Source: Cynocephalus volans
Taxonomy: Eukaryota; Chordata; Mammalia; Dermoptera; Cynocephalidae
Direction: 5' to 3'
NCBI RefSeq assembly: GCF_027409185.1
Contig: NC_084463.1
Coordinates: 52,198,907 to 52,262,906, forward strand
Length of the DNA: 64,000 nucleotides
The notes beneath the pieces were generated by a model. That model saw only the letters and a program-made list of their open reading frames with translations, was not told the DNA's origin and did no database searches. Within the stretch, counting starts at the first letter, position 1. Each line of letters starts with the position of its first letter. Position numbers and translations under genes: made by a program. Positions 47,507 through 58,834 of this stretch are shown here, in pieces.

Positions 47507-47730
47507 GTTGCCCTGTGAGGAAGGGACAAAGGGAGCAACAGGGCAGAGAAGTGCAGGGACGTCCCCCTGTTATGGTTCTCACCCTGACACGCAGGCGGAT
47601 TACTTCACTGCGACTACCGCGGTTGCGGGGGCCACTCCGAGGGTTGATCACCCTTTGTCAACCTTCTTTCAGGACCGAGCAGCCAGGGGCCTTACTCGCT
47701 CGCCTTTCACCCACGAGTTTTTAAAAAACG

Positions 47731-47747
47731 CCTCACACGGGGCACCA
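47731..47747 (-). other. Primer-binding-site position of the chimeric provirus
   Basis: Three bases inside the 5' LTR on the coding strand comes TGGTGCCCCGTGTGAGG. The TGG start and position fit a retroviral primer site. The best tRNA match I can think of is Ile-like with several mismatches, so the tRNA is left open. Confidence 0.6.
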
Positions 47748-47750
47748 CTC

Positions 47751-48275
47751 TGTCGGGTCTGCCACCAGCCAACCTGAACAGCTCTTGCCTCACTATCAGT
47801 CTCTCCCTTGGTGGGCAAGTGAATGGCCCAGATTCCTCTTTCCCTCCCATCCCTGTTCGAAGGAGACGGGGAAAAGAGCCATGAAGAGAGGTGAGCACAA
47901 CTGCCAGCCCCAACCGGCCCATTAAAGGACACTCAGACACAGCGGGGGTTCTGTCGAGCAGTTATGTTCATTATCACACAAGCACTTGCTTTTAAAGGCA
48001 AATGGGGAAGGGACGTTTTTTAAATCCTCCAATCAGCTTAAAGGTTATGAGAGCATGCATCCTGTCTCAAGGCCTAGCTATTGCAACCACGCAGTGTTCA
48101 CGAGCGCAGAAGTGCATATTTGGCCAATAAGGGCTAAGGCAAGGTTCCCGCAGACACTCCCACCCTGCTTCCTCCCGGCGCCATCTTATGCTGCCACATT
48201 AATATGCCCTTGTGGGCCCATAATGGCGCCGCTTGTAATGTCACTTAAGGTGGCGCTAGTTTTTATGGCCCCACA
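47751..48275 (-). repeat. 5' LTR of the chimeric provirus
   Basis: 525 bases, plus-strand 'tgtcgggtct' to 'ggccccaca'. Partner of 44902-45424. Confidence 0.95.
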
Positions 48276-48451
48276 CAATGTGGTTGGTTATTGTGGCCAA
48301 TTACTGAAACCTACCTCCTCTCTCTCCCCCCTCCCTCTCAACAATGTCCTTTCTGTTCGCTTGTCCTATCAACTTCAAGAAATACCAATTGTTATGTCTT
48401 CTTCCCTCCCCCCGTTTTTTTTTTTGTGTGTGTGAATTTAGTTATATATTT

Positions 48452-49178
48452 TTAGATCCCACAAATAAGTGAGAACCTGTGATATTTTTCTCTCTGTGCC
48501 TGACTTGTTCCACTTAATATAATTCTCTCTAGGTCAATACATGTTGTTGCAAATGGCAGTATTTCATTCTTTTTTATAGCTGAGTAGTATTCCATTGTGT
48601 AGATATACCACATTTTCCATATCCACTCATCTGATGATGGACATTTGGGCTGGCTCCAACTCTTGGCTATTGTAAAGAGTGCTGCGATGAACATTGGGGA
48701 ACAGGTATACAGTCAACTTAATGATTTCTATTCTGCTGGGTATATCCCCAGCAGTGGGATAGCTGTGTCATATAGTAGATCTATCTGCAATTGTTTGAGG
48801 ACCCTCCATACCATTTTCCATAGACGCTGCACCATTTTACAGTCCCACCAACAATGTATGAGAATTCCTTTTTCTCCACAACCTCACCACCATTTATCGT
48901 TCAGAGTCTTTTGAATTTTAGCCATCCTAACTGGGATGAGATTGTATCTCAGTGTGGTTTTGATTTGCATTTCCTGAATGCTGAGTTATGTTGAGCATTT
49001 TTTCATATGTCTGTTGGCCATTTGTATATCTTCCTTTGAGAAATGCCTATTTAGCTCTTTTGCCCATTTTTTAATTGGATCACTTGTTTTTTTGTTGTAA
49101 AGTTGTTTCAGTTACTTGTATATTCTGGATATTAATCGTTTGTCAGATATATATTTTGCAAATATTTTCTCCAACTCT
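48452..49178 (-). mobile_element. L1 3' UTR (part of the split L1)
   Basis: 'aataagtgagaacctgtgat', 'tagctgagtagtattccatt', 'ctccaactcttggctattgt' and 'ctaactgggatgagattgta' follow the antisense L1 3' region. Confidence 0.9.
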
Positions 49179-49179
49179 G

Positions 49180-49947
49180 TTAGTGGTCTTTTAACTCTGT
49201 TGTTTCTTTTGCTGTGCAGAAGCTTTTTAGTTTGATATAATCCCATTTGTTTATTTTTCCTTTGGTTGCCCATGCTTTTGGGGTCATATTCATGAAGTCT
49301 GTGCCCAGTCCTACTTCCTGAAGTATTTCTCCTATGTTTTCTTTAAGAAGTTTTATTGTTTCAGGGTTTATATTTAATTCTTTAATCCATTTTGAGTTGA
49401 CTTTAGTATATAGTGAGAGGTATGGGTCTAGTTTCATTCTTCTGCATATTGATATCCAGTTCTCCCAGCACCATTTGCTGAAGAGGCAGTCTCTTCCCCA
49501 GTGTATAGGCTTGGTCCCTTTGTCAAAGATCAGATGGCTGTAGATGTGTGGTTTGATTTTTGGATTCTCTATTCTATTCCATTGGTCAGTGTGTCTGTTT
49601 TTATGCCAGTACCATGCTGTTTTGATTATTATAACTTTGTAATATAGTTTATAGTCAGGTAGTGTTATGCCTCCAGCTTTATTTTTTTTACTCAGCATTG
49701 CTTTGACTATTCCTGGTCTTTTGTTATTCCATATAAATGTCTGCATATTTCTTTCCATTTCTGAGAAAAATGTCATTGGATTTTTGATGGGGATTGCATT
49801 GAATTTGTACATCACTTTGGGTAGTATGGACATTTTCACTATGTTGTTTCTTCCAATCCAAGAGCATGGGATATCCTTCCATCTTCTTGTATCCTCTCTA
49901 ATTTCTCTCAGGACTGGTTTGTATTTCTCATTATAGAGGTTTGTCAT
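49180..49947 (-). pseudogene. L1 ORF2 C-terminal part (255-residue frame)
   Basis: Typical L1 ORF2 sequence after the reverse transcriptase, with [11 protein letters not shown] near residue 24, T-F-I-W-N-N-K-R-P and G-G-I-T-L-P-D-Y-K, then [11 protein letters not shown] near the end. A poly-T-rich stretch at 49974-49985 breaks the frame from the upstream part. Non-autonomous because ORF1, the 5' UTR and most of the endonuclease are missing. Confidence 0.9.
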
Positions 49948-49983
49948 GGCTTTGGTTAACTCAATTCCTAAGATTTTTTTTTT

Positions 49984-50817
49984 TTAAGTGGCTATTGTAT
50001 ATGGGCAAGCTTTCTTGATATCACTTTCTGCATGTTCACTATTGGAGAATAGAAATGCTACTGATTTTTGTGTGTTGATTTTGTATCCTGCTATTTTGCT
50101 GAAATCATTTATCAACTCCAAGCATTTTTTTGTAGAGGCTTTAGGCTGTTTGATATATAGCATCATGTCATCTGCAAACAAGGACAGTTTGACTTCATCT
50201 TTTCCAATCTGGGTGCCCTTTATTTCCTTCTCTTCTCTGATTGTTCTGGCTAGTACTTTCAACACTATGTTGAATGGGAGTGGTGAGATTGGGCATCTTT
50301 GTCTAGTTCCTGTTCTTAGAGGAAAAGCTTTCAGCTTTTCCCCATTCAGGATGATATTGGCAGTGGGTTTATCATATATGGCTTTAATTATGTTGAGATA
50401 CTTTCCATCTATACCTAACTTATTGAGGGTCTTTGTCATAAATGAATGTTGAATTTTATCAAATGCTTTTTCAGCATCTATAGAGATGACCAACTGGTCC
50501 TTGTGTTTGATTTTATTAATATGGTGTATCACATTTATTGATATGTGTATGTTGAACCAACCTTGCATCCCTGGGATAAATCCCACTTGATCGTGGTGAA
50601 TAATTTTACGTATGTGTTGCTGTATTCTGTTTGCTAGTATTTTAGTGAGGATTTTTGCATCGATATTCATCAAGGAAATCGGCCTGTAGTTGGTTTTCTT
50701 TTTGCTTGTATCTTTACCTGGTTTTGGTATCAGGATGATGTTTGCTTCATAGAATGAGTTTGGGAGATTTGCATCTGTTTCAGTCTTTTGGAATAGTTTG
50801 CAAAGAATCGGTGTCAA
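49984..50817 (-). pseudogene. L1 ORF2 reverse-transcriptase part (277-residue frame)
   Basis: Contains [32 protein letters not shown] and the catalytic F-A-D-D-M near residue 210, so the active-site aspartates are retained. Upstream and downstream frame breaks make it inactive. Confidence 0.92.
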
Positions 50818-51290
50818 TTCCTCTTTGAATGTGTGGTAAAATTCTGCTGTGAATCCATCTGGTCCTGGGGTTTTCTTTGTTGGGAGCCTCCTGATAACAG
50901 CTTCAATGTCCTTTTTTGTTTTTGTCTGTTCAGATTTTCTGCGTCTTCATGGCTCAGTTTTGGCAGTATGTGTGTATCCAGAAATTTATCCATTTCCTCC
51001 AGATTTTCAAATTTGTTGGCATATAGGTGTTTATAGTAGTCTCGAATGATTTCTTGTATTTCAGATGAATCAGTTGTAATATCACCTTTTTCATTTCTAA
51101 TTTTTGTTATTTGAATCTTCTCTCTTCTTTTTTTAGTTAGTTGTGCTAATGGTTTGTCAATTTTATTTATCTTCTCAGAAAACCAAGTTTTTGTTTCATT
51201 AATCTTTTGTATTGTTTTTTGGGTTTCAATTTCATTAAGTTCTGCTTTGATCTTAATGATTTCTTTCCATCTGCTTACTCTGGGTTTGGA

Positions 51291-51608
51291 TCATTCTTGT
51301 TTTTCTAGTTCTTTAAGGTGAAGTATTAAGTTGTTCACTTGCCATCTTTCCATCCTTCTGAAGTAAGCATTTAATGTGATAAATTTACCCCTTAGCACTG
51401 CTTTTGCAGTATCCCACAGGATTTGGTATGATGTATCATTATTTTCATTAGTTTCAATAATATTTTTGATTTCCTTTTTGATTTCTTCTTGGACCCATAT
51501 GTCATTTAGTAGAATGCTGTTTAATTTCCATGTGTTTGAATAGTTTCTAGAATTTCGTTTGTTATTGATTTCTAATTTTAGTCCATTATGGTCTGAAAAA
51601 AATACCAT
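51291..51608 (-). pseudogene. L1 ORF2 endonuclease end (105-residue frame)
   Basis: Starts at [10 protein letters not shown], the end of the endonuclease domain. The L1 is 5' truncated near here. Confidence 0.85.
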
Positions 51609-51610
51609 GG

Positions 51611-52065
51611 CAGGTTCTTACATAACTCTCCATACATTTCTCTCAGCTGTTCTGTGTATGTGGGTTGTACCAGACAGTGAAAAGCTATACATTATGATGG
51701 ATATTTTCATTGCTCATTTGAACTTTACTCCCCTCAATGTAATCTTAGTTCATTTCTTCAAAAGATCACCAATAACCAGATTATCATCCAAAGAATTAAA
51801 TGCATTTCCTTCCTTGAATCTTCTGCTGTATTTGAAACTACTATTGATATTTTTCTGTGGAAATTGCTCTCTGTTAGCTTTAAACATAATCTTGCTAATG
51901 GTTTCTTCTCTTTATCCCCTGAATTTTTCTTCTGAAGTTCTCCTTGAGTGATTTAAATTTCTGTGGTTTGACATTCCTAACTGTATCTCTCCAGCTTTAG
52001 CTCTTTCCTAGCCTTTACAACATAGTTCAACTCAATGTTTAATCCTTCTTTGTATCTCTCCAAAA
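51611..52065. other. Non-coding stretch between the L1 and the duplication
   Basis: The 130-residue frame starting at 51559 overlaps antisense L1 and then unassigned sequence. No gene supported. Confidence 0.4.
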
Positions 52066-53034
52066 GCCACTTCAAGCTCAACAAATCCAAAATGAAACCA
52101 CATTCTCTATTCTTTCCCCATAATGAGAGTACTTCAAAAAGTCTAGGGAAAGATTTCTATTGTCTTTTATATCTAAGTTTCTGTGAACATTTTGAAGTAT
52201 GCTTGTATGTGGTAGTACTAAAAAGTAGTTTTGACCCAAGCAACCAAAAGGGGATTTTTCTTGGTCTCCTCCATGTCTCTTAATTCTAATCTTCTCTTGT
52301 GTCATGTTCTGCTATTTTTGTTTCTGTGTTTCTAAACTTTTATTCTAATGCTTATATGCATTGCCTACAAAGGAGGAGGAACTGTTGGTGCTCAGAAATA
52401 GACAGAGTACCTTTCTTTTTACATTGGAAATGTCACTCTTGGCAAAACCTGATAGGTGTGTTTGCTCAGTCATGAAGTTTGATCCCTCCTGAGCTGTGCT
52501 GCAAGCCAGCAACGGTGATGACAGTCTTAGGAATCAGTGGGAAAAGGCATGCAGGAGTTAGTGGGATACATTTGAGCAAGAGTCAAGAGAAAGATACACA
52601 GAGAATAAAAACGGAGCACAGCTTTTAACCATTTGTCCCTTTTCCTGACACATATTTCCTTGACTTTATCGGTCATTTGTACTAATAGATAATTGTATGT
52701 TTCTAGCTCAAAAATGGCTTGTCATGTTTTCAAACACTTTTAAAGATTGTATTTAATTCTGTTATTTCACCTAATCACTAAAAATTTAGTAGGAAAATAC
52801 AGATTTATGCATCAAACATATCCATAATTATGTATTATTACAACTGCAGTTAATAGTTGGTTAAAATTTTTTATCATGATGAAATATAATAACATAAAAT
52901 TTGACCCTTTAATCATTTTTAAGGTTACAGTTTACTGGTATTAAGTTTATTCACATAAATTTGCAACTATCACCACCATCCATCTACAGAATTTTTTTCA
53001 TGTTCCCCAAATGCTGTACTCATCACACACTAAA
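52066..53034. repeat. Segmental duplication, partner of 7262-8160
   Basis: Same order as its partner but without the SINE in the MITE. It ends at 'cactaaatcccc', where the L1 3' fragment (52855-53034) is cut at the same place as the similarity. Confidence 0.85.
52127..52205. mobile_element. Mariner-type MITE, uninterrupted
   Basis: 'gagtacttcaaaaagtctag' on the left and 'gtgaacattttgaagtatgc' on the right form imperfect terminal inverted repeats. Confidence 0.65.
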
Positions 53035-53039
53035 TCCCC

Positions 53040-53870
53040 CAAAATAAAAATAAAAACATGGTAAAGAAAGACTAATGTGAAAAAGAGAAAATGAAGAAAT
53101 TCATAGTTATAAAGATGTATTTTTATAAGGAAGGTTAAAAAAGAAAAGTATTTTGTTTAAGAAAATATTGCATATTAAATTTTTATCTTAAAGTAAACTT
53201 ACTGTTAAAGAAAGAGGAAGAATAGAAAGTTTAAAGCAGGTCATGGAAATGTCTGACTAAGGTGTAATAATGGTTCCTGATGGGTGAATTTAGAAAAAGG
53301 ATTTTGTGTGTGGTTACATTGTTTATAATTAGAATAAAATTACAGGTCTTTCTAAAGATTGAACTTTGATATTAAAAATACACTGATGCAGAACTAAATT
53401 TTCTCCTTGTATGTTATAACAGAAAGGTTCTCTTAAGGTATTGATCTGCTCTGAGTCAAATTCCAAGAGATTTTTAAAATTTTTTTAATCTGTTTCATTA
53501 ATGGCCATCTTCTAAACTATAGTTATTTCTTCCTGAGATTCATTTAATATCCCTATTTTCAGGTTAGAAATGCTGTCTTCTTTATTGAGAATGGAGATTT
53601 CATTTCTTGAGGTAGAGTCTTCCTCTTAAAGCTTCTTAGATTCATGTCTCAGAAGATCAACTTATACTGTGTCTTGCTGAATGTAATTTGCAGGCCATAC
53701 ATCATAGTCTGCAGTGCTTTCTTTTTCTCCCCTTGAGGTCTTGAATTATAACTCTCTTTAACCTGCTCATCAGATGACTCAGCAGTCGTCTGACACTAAA
53801 ATCTCCTGTGCAGAAGGCCTAGAAAAACAATGTTTTCCTCCAGTATAATTTGACATTACTCTTAGCTTTT
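53040..53870. other. AT-rich non-coding stretch
   Basis: No gene or named element recognised. Confidence 0.4.
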
Positions 53871-53873
53871 CTT

Positions 53874-53972
53874 AAAAAAATTTTTTTGGTGGCTGGCTGG
53901 TAAGGATATTTGAACCCTTAATTTTGGGATTATAACTCCATGCTCTAACCAACCAAGCAAGTCAGCCAATCC
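53874..53972 (-). mobile_element. Old monomeric tRNA-like SINE
   Basis: 'ggtggctggctggtaaggat', 'gattataactccatgctcta' and 'accaaccaagc' mark the reverse complement of the tRNA-like head. Confidence 0.7.
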
Positions 53973-54254
53973 CAAATTTTTTTAACTGGCTTTATTGCTA
54001 TTCAAGAATTAAGTGACTCTTCATTTTATGCAATAGAATAAGTGTTTGCTTTTCTTGATGCATTTAAATTGTTACTCTCATTACCTTGGATACATTCTTT
54101 CTATGCTTGATTAAATTTATGCCATTTCATCAGGGTCAACTTTCAGTTTATCCAAGCCAGCTTTCCGTAAGAAGATGCAATCACACTACAGAAAGTTTAT
54201 CTTTACCTTTTTGGTGACTGGACTTAAAATAAACTTAAGATTTTGTGTTTCTTT

Positions 54255-54349
54255 CTTTCTGTCATGGCTGGCCAGTATGGGGATATAAATCCCTGGCCAT
54301 GGTGTTATCAGCACCACAGTCTACTGAGTGACCTAACTGGCCAGCCCCC
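54255..54349 (-). mobile_element. Old monomeric tRNA-like SINE
   Basis: 'ccatggtgttatcagcacca', 'gtgacctaactggccagccc'. Confidence 0.75.
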
Positions 54350-54483
54350 AAGATTTTGTGCTTTATTAAGATAATTTCCTGTTTTATCTTTAGTATGTTT
54401 TTAATTACTTGGAATAACTGATCATTAAAAGGGTAAAAGTTTTCCATCCATGTCACTTTTTGAGTTGTTTTTAAAGTCTTTTG

Positions 54484-54572
54484 GGCCTGGGCAGTTGGCC
54501 CAGTTTTTTAGAGTGCTGTGTTGGTAGAACCAAGGTTAAGGGTTCAGATCCCCAGCAGCCAGAGAAAAAAGT
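54484..54572 (+). mobile_element. Old monomeric tRNA-like SINE
   Basis: 'gcctgggcagttggcccagt', 'gagtgctgtgttggtagaac' and 'gggttcagatcccc' give a head and B box in plus orientation. Confidence 0.65.
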
Positions 54573-55060
54573 CTTTTGATTATTACTCTGGTTAAATAAA
54601 TCGTATCTTACATTGGCATATGATCCTGTTATGATGAAGTGTTTCCAAAATATTGACATGTTTAATGGGCTTTCCCAATATCAAAATTCTAAAGTAAGTC
54701 TTTGAGATTTTCCAGTTGGGCCTCTGGACAGCATTAAATGGCTTATCTCTCACCTTGTAGAGATATTAAATGATTTAGGATTATTTGACAAATTATGTGG
54801 AATTATTGTCCGGTGACATATAATACCAGATCTTTATAAATTCACATTTATGGATATGTTGTTAATATAACTGTCACAAAATTATATAAAATTCTTAATA
54901 TCTAATATGTTATCAGTCATATTTTGGTATTTTGTTAAATCTTCATTAAGGGCATATAAAAAACCATGACCTTGCACAAAGGCCATCACAAACTTGTAGA
55001 AAATTACTTTCAAGACCTCTGACCAACAACTGTCTCTCTGACCTCAAACTGGCTTTATCT

Positions 55061-55205
55061 TTTTTTTTTGTCATTTTTGTGACCGGCCGTACCGCGCTCA
55101 GCCAGTGAGCACACCGGCCATCCCTATATAGGATCCGAACCCGCGGTGGGAGTGCTGCTGTGCTCTGAGTGCCGCACTCTCCCAAGTGCGCCATGGGGTC
55201 TGCCC
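55061..55205 (-). mobile_element. CYN-type SINE, CG-rich variant, with target-site duplication
   Basis: Poly-T, 'gtgaccggccgtaccgcgct', 'ccatccctatatagg', 'cgcactctcccaagtgcgcc'. Target duplication 'aaactggctttatct' (55046-55060) and 'aaactggcttcatct' (55206-55220), one mismatch. Confidence 0.93.
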
Positions 55206-55805
55206 AAACTGGCTTCATCTTTGTTATTAACTCTTGTGCCAAGGATCATAAAAATTATTCCCAAACCATTATGGAATCCTTCATCACTTTTATATGAAAA
55301 CCCTTTCTTTTTCTTTACCTCCCTAAATACACACTAAGTTTGCTATGACACACATATTCCCATTCACACATAGTTTATTATAACATGTGTATTCCCATTA
55401 TAATGCCCTAGACCCAGGTGAACTCTATGTATTTGGCCACACTTTTTTAGATTACCAGGAAAAGCTATGAAATAAATTCTGAGAAGTTCACCTACTATAT
55501 CAAAGGGGAAGTAAATTAATAGTTGTCCTATAGATAAAATATTTTGACACTTGTTAAAATGTAGGGTAGACTTTTGCAACAGGAACTAACTGTACTGAAG
55601 TAAGGGACAGAGATGGACTTCAACTCCTAATACAACAGGGATACATGAAAATTTATAGCCAATGGTAACGTGAGGGGGTCAGTGGCTAGAAGATTACTGG
55701 GAGATGATATCAAGAGTGGGAGGATTCTTGTCAAATTGACTTATCAAAACAAAACCAAATACCAACGTCCAGAGTATGATTCCTGAACCAGGCAGCCCTC
55801 ATAAC

Positions 55806-55896
55806 AAAAACAAAAACAAAACAAAACAAAACAGGGCCGATCCTATATAGGAATGGTCGGTGAACTCACTGGCTGAGTACCGGTCACAAAAAAAGA
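55806..55896 (+). mobile_element. Truncated CYN-type SINE preceded by a (CAAAA)n stretch
   Basis: 'acaaaacaaaacaaaac' leads into 'gggccgatcctatatagg', 'gaactcactggctgagtacc'. The head lacks its anticodon-arm region. Confidence 0.65.
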
Positions 55897-56031
55897 CAAA
55901 AGAAAAAAAACCAAAAAACCTGACAGCAGAATTTTTGCTAAAGGCAGGCCAAAGTTGACACAATGTTAAGAAGAGGGATCAGAGGAGCCTGACTAACATC
56001 TGCTCAAAGAGAGAGAATTTGCCACGCTTTT

Positions 56032-56176
56032 TTTTTTTTTTTTTTGTCGTTTTTTCGTGACCGGCACTCAGCCAATGAATGCACTGGTCAGTCCTATATA
56101 GGATCCGAACCCGCGGCGGGAGCGTCGCCGTGCTCCCAGCGCAGCACTCTACCAAGTGCGCCACGGGCTCGGCCCA
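56032..56176 (-). mobile_element. CYN-type SINE, CG-rich variant, with target-site duplication
   Basis: Poly-T, 'cgtgaccggcactcagccaa', 'tcctatataggatccgaacc', 'gcactctaccaagtgcgcca'. Target duplication 'tgccacgctttt' at 56020-56031 and 56177-56188. Confidence 0.93.
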
Positions 56177-56188
56177 TGCCACGCTTTT

Positions 56189-56990
56189 GATCGACATTAT
56201 CAACTGCCCTCTGAAGACTTTGTGCACCTGCTATGAGCCTATCAGTATGTAGAAGATGGCCCATTTTCCACTGTTACCAACCGGTTGTTTTCAAATGTCT
56301 TCATCCCTGTCGGTCACTCATGCAAAAGTAGTGTCACCTTACAAACCTTCTGGTAGTAAACATTAAAGTCTTAAGTGGGTGCATCACCCTTTCTAGAGAA
56401 ATGTATCCTAAGAAAATAATGAAACATGATGTTCACCACTGTATTGTTTATAATTTTAAAAAAACTGAAACAGTTTAAAATGCTTGAGGGGATTTGATGA
56501 ATTAATTATAGCACATCCATAAGATAAAATTCTTTCAACCATTAAAACTTATGCATAAAATTGTATGATCAGCAGGTTTCAAGTTTACCTGTTTTTAAGC
56601 TTTATGTTGTTCTCACTTGAAATCTCATACAAATTAGATAGTATCATAAATTTTTGCATTAAAATTTTAAATCATTTGAGTAACTGACGTAGATATAAAA
56701 ATGGAACCAACACTCCTTTTTGCAGTTATTATTATTATCATTGTAAAAATAACTACAGCCATTTTGATAAAGACTGGTAGACTTTTTCCTAAAATGTATT
56801 TTATGTAATGCTTTGCTTTACTTTTTTACTCAGGTGACAAATTCTGTCTTTAATATGTGGAAATAATACAAAATTATTTGGTTTAAACTTCCCTGTTATC
56901 TTTTGTCCCTAAATCGTTCTGCTTCTTCAGAGAAAACTACCATGAACAGTCTGGTATGTCTCCTCCTCAGTCTCTTTTGAAAGATCAAGT
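56189..56990. other. AT-rich non-coding stretch
   Basis: No gene seen. About 56395-56560 resembles an old L1 3' piece ('ccactgtattgtttataat'). Confidence 0.35.
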
Positions 56991-56994
56991 CTAC

Positions 56995-57379
56995 TGTAAT
57001 AATACATTGATAGAAAGTGAGCGGAGATGCTGGGTACAATTCAAGCTTTATTAAAGGAAAAGAATCTGCTGGGCTGCACCCAAAGTAGGGGTGGGGGCAG
57101 CCTGGGGCTGCCCTGAAAATGGTGGACAGCAGCAACAATGGGATTGTTAGAGTTTATATTAGCTGTTGGGCATGAAATGTACTGGGGGGAGGGATCATTA
57201 GGTTGATATAACTGGGTGGAGAACTGCTCTGATTCGGAACCTGGGAAGTTGTTTCTTGTAAGTCAGGATGCTTCTTGTAAAGGGAAGGGGGAGGGGTTTT
57301 GTGCTGTAGTGGAAGACAAGACCAGTGGCTATTTTGTGCTGATTGTGCGCAGAATGGCGCCAGTCACATCCAAGATCCA
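56995..57379 (-). repeat. 3' LTR of the class I provirus
   Basis: Matches 63531-63901 ('caagctttattaaag', 'tgaaaatggtggacagca', 'tcaggatgcttcttgtaaag', 'ggctattttgtg'). AATAAAG on the minus strand near 57041 is the poly-A signal. The left edge is uncertain (TG at 56995, 57008 or 57018). Confidence 0.85.
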
Positions 57380-57394
57380 TCCTTCCTGCCTTTT

Positions 57395-58700
57395 AAGTAT
57401 AAAGAGAAGGGAAAAGGGGTGAAGGTCTCATTCTTCTGAAGCTACCTCCTGCTGGAGATGGGCGAAGATATGGAAAAAATAAAAGATTTAGTTTGGCAGG
57501 CAAAATAATTAGGTGGCGAGGTACTGGTTTTGTGTGGGAGGCTGCATTCCTCCAGGGAAGGGTCACTGATTCTGAGGGGCTGATATCCTGCTTACAGGAA
57601 CAATTCAGAGACCTTTTTGTTGGTGAAAGCCTGCATACATTCCTGCAAGAAATTAGAGAAACACCAAAAGAGACAGGGACCAAAAAGTAGGATGAGGCAC
57701 AGTTAGGGGTCCTAGTAGGGGCACAAGCCAGGGTATCAAGGGTTCACTGACTTGGGCCACCCCCCAGGTGTGTTTGTGCTTTGTAACTCTTTGCATCAGA
57801 GATCAATGCTTGCCTTTAAATGGTTTAAGTTGTTTAAGATCACACCAGACTCATTTACATGTAACAGCATTCCTCCCCCAAGAAGAGGCAGGTGCCTTCC
57901 TTCTCAGCTGTAAGGAAGTGAGAGGTTTTGATAGAATTGAGAGGCAGTAGTAAGGCCCAATATGCCAGTCCTTGTTGCAGGAAGGATCCCTGCCCCAACT
58001 AGAAGGTACAATTAGTGCCATACAGGAGCAGGGGCACTTCCTGAGGGGGGGCCGAAGTTAGTCCCAGTCCCATCTCCATCCCTTCATCTGTCTGCAGGGT
58101 GATATCACGGACAAGCCAAATGAATATGCAAGTAATCGTGCTAGGTGGCAGGCAGAGTGTGGGCAGGTCACTCATAATGCTGACAGTTCTCACTGAGGTG
58201 AGATTAGAGGAAAGTGAAGAGACGTTTGCTGCATCAACAGGGAGGGGGGTGACCACAAAAAGTTTCTCATGAAGTGAGAGACAGATGAGAAGTTTGTGGA
58301 CCAGTCTGATTCATTGAGGACCTCATTGTCCCTGCAGACCTGGAGCCTCCATGTTTCAAGTAAGGGGGAGTTTGAGATAGGAAGAAAAATATAGCAAGAA
58401 TGTGAAGGGTTAGGAGCCAAGAGAATTTAAAAGGCACATTGTCACAGTGAAATTGCTAAGAATCATCCTGCTGATAGGAGGTAAAGGAGCACCAGGAGAA
58501 ATCTTCATATAATGTTTCACTCTCTTGGGGCAGCTGCTGCCAATCCTGTAGCAAGTAAAGGTTAGGGACATGGGGTGGCATATACTTATCATGTCCCATG
58601 ATGGCAAACCCATGATAGCAGGTTGGGACAAGTCTTGGAGTAGCTCTTGTGCAAAGGACATGAAGAAGGCCTGCAAGAGTGAGGATAATCATGGGGGGAA
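57395..58700 (-). pseudogene. env remnant of the class I provirus
   Basis: Begins with a hydrophobic signal-like segment (I-I-L-T-L-A-G-L-L-H-V-L-C) near 58655-58692, then SU-like pieces in several frames (58190-58676). A TM E-E-C-C motif near 57870 is followed at once by a frame break. Then come a leucine-rich anchor remnant near 57690 and a tail. Heavily broken, no continuous frame. Confidence 0.7.
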
Positions 58701-58834
58701 AGATCGCCCTTCTTTTGGGATTGGGGAAAGAGTGAGGTCCTGGAGATTTTCAGTTTTGTGGGTCCTAAAATGAATGAAGTGTGAGGAGATGTCCGGTTGG
58801 AGGTTGAGTAGAGGGACCCCTCTGGCTTGGTGTT

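Larger units (their letters stand above)
44902..48275 (-). mobile_element. Defective provirus with beta-type gag and gamma-type env, pol missing
   Basis: Two LTRs, a primer-binding-type site, gag and env remnants, and a 6-base target duplication 'caatgt' (44896-44901, 48276-48281), as expected for class II/betaretrovirus-like integration. Internal sequence is only about 2.3 kb. No protease, reverse transcriptase, RNase H or integrase was found. It sits inside an L1 3' UTR. Confidence 0.9.
44838..51610 (-). mobile_element. L1, minus strand, 5' truncated, split by a provirus
   Basis: The 3' end is at 44838-44901 (poly-T and 'ttgtcgatatacaatgt'). It resumes at 48276 with 'caatgtggttggttattgtg' and runs through the C-rich 3' UTR, ORF2 C-terminus, reverse transcriptase and the end of the endonuclease near 51610. 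Identical 3' UTR words occur in the young L1 at 30847-31118. Minus-strand reading follows standard L1 order. Confidence 0.92.

Noticed and set aside
48645..50452. Plus-strand frames of 89-154 residues in the L1 region
   Set aside because: Antisense shadows of L1 ORF2 and its 3' UTR.
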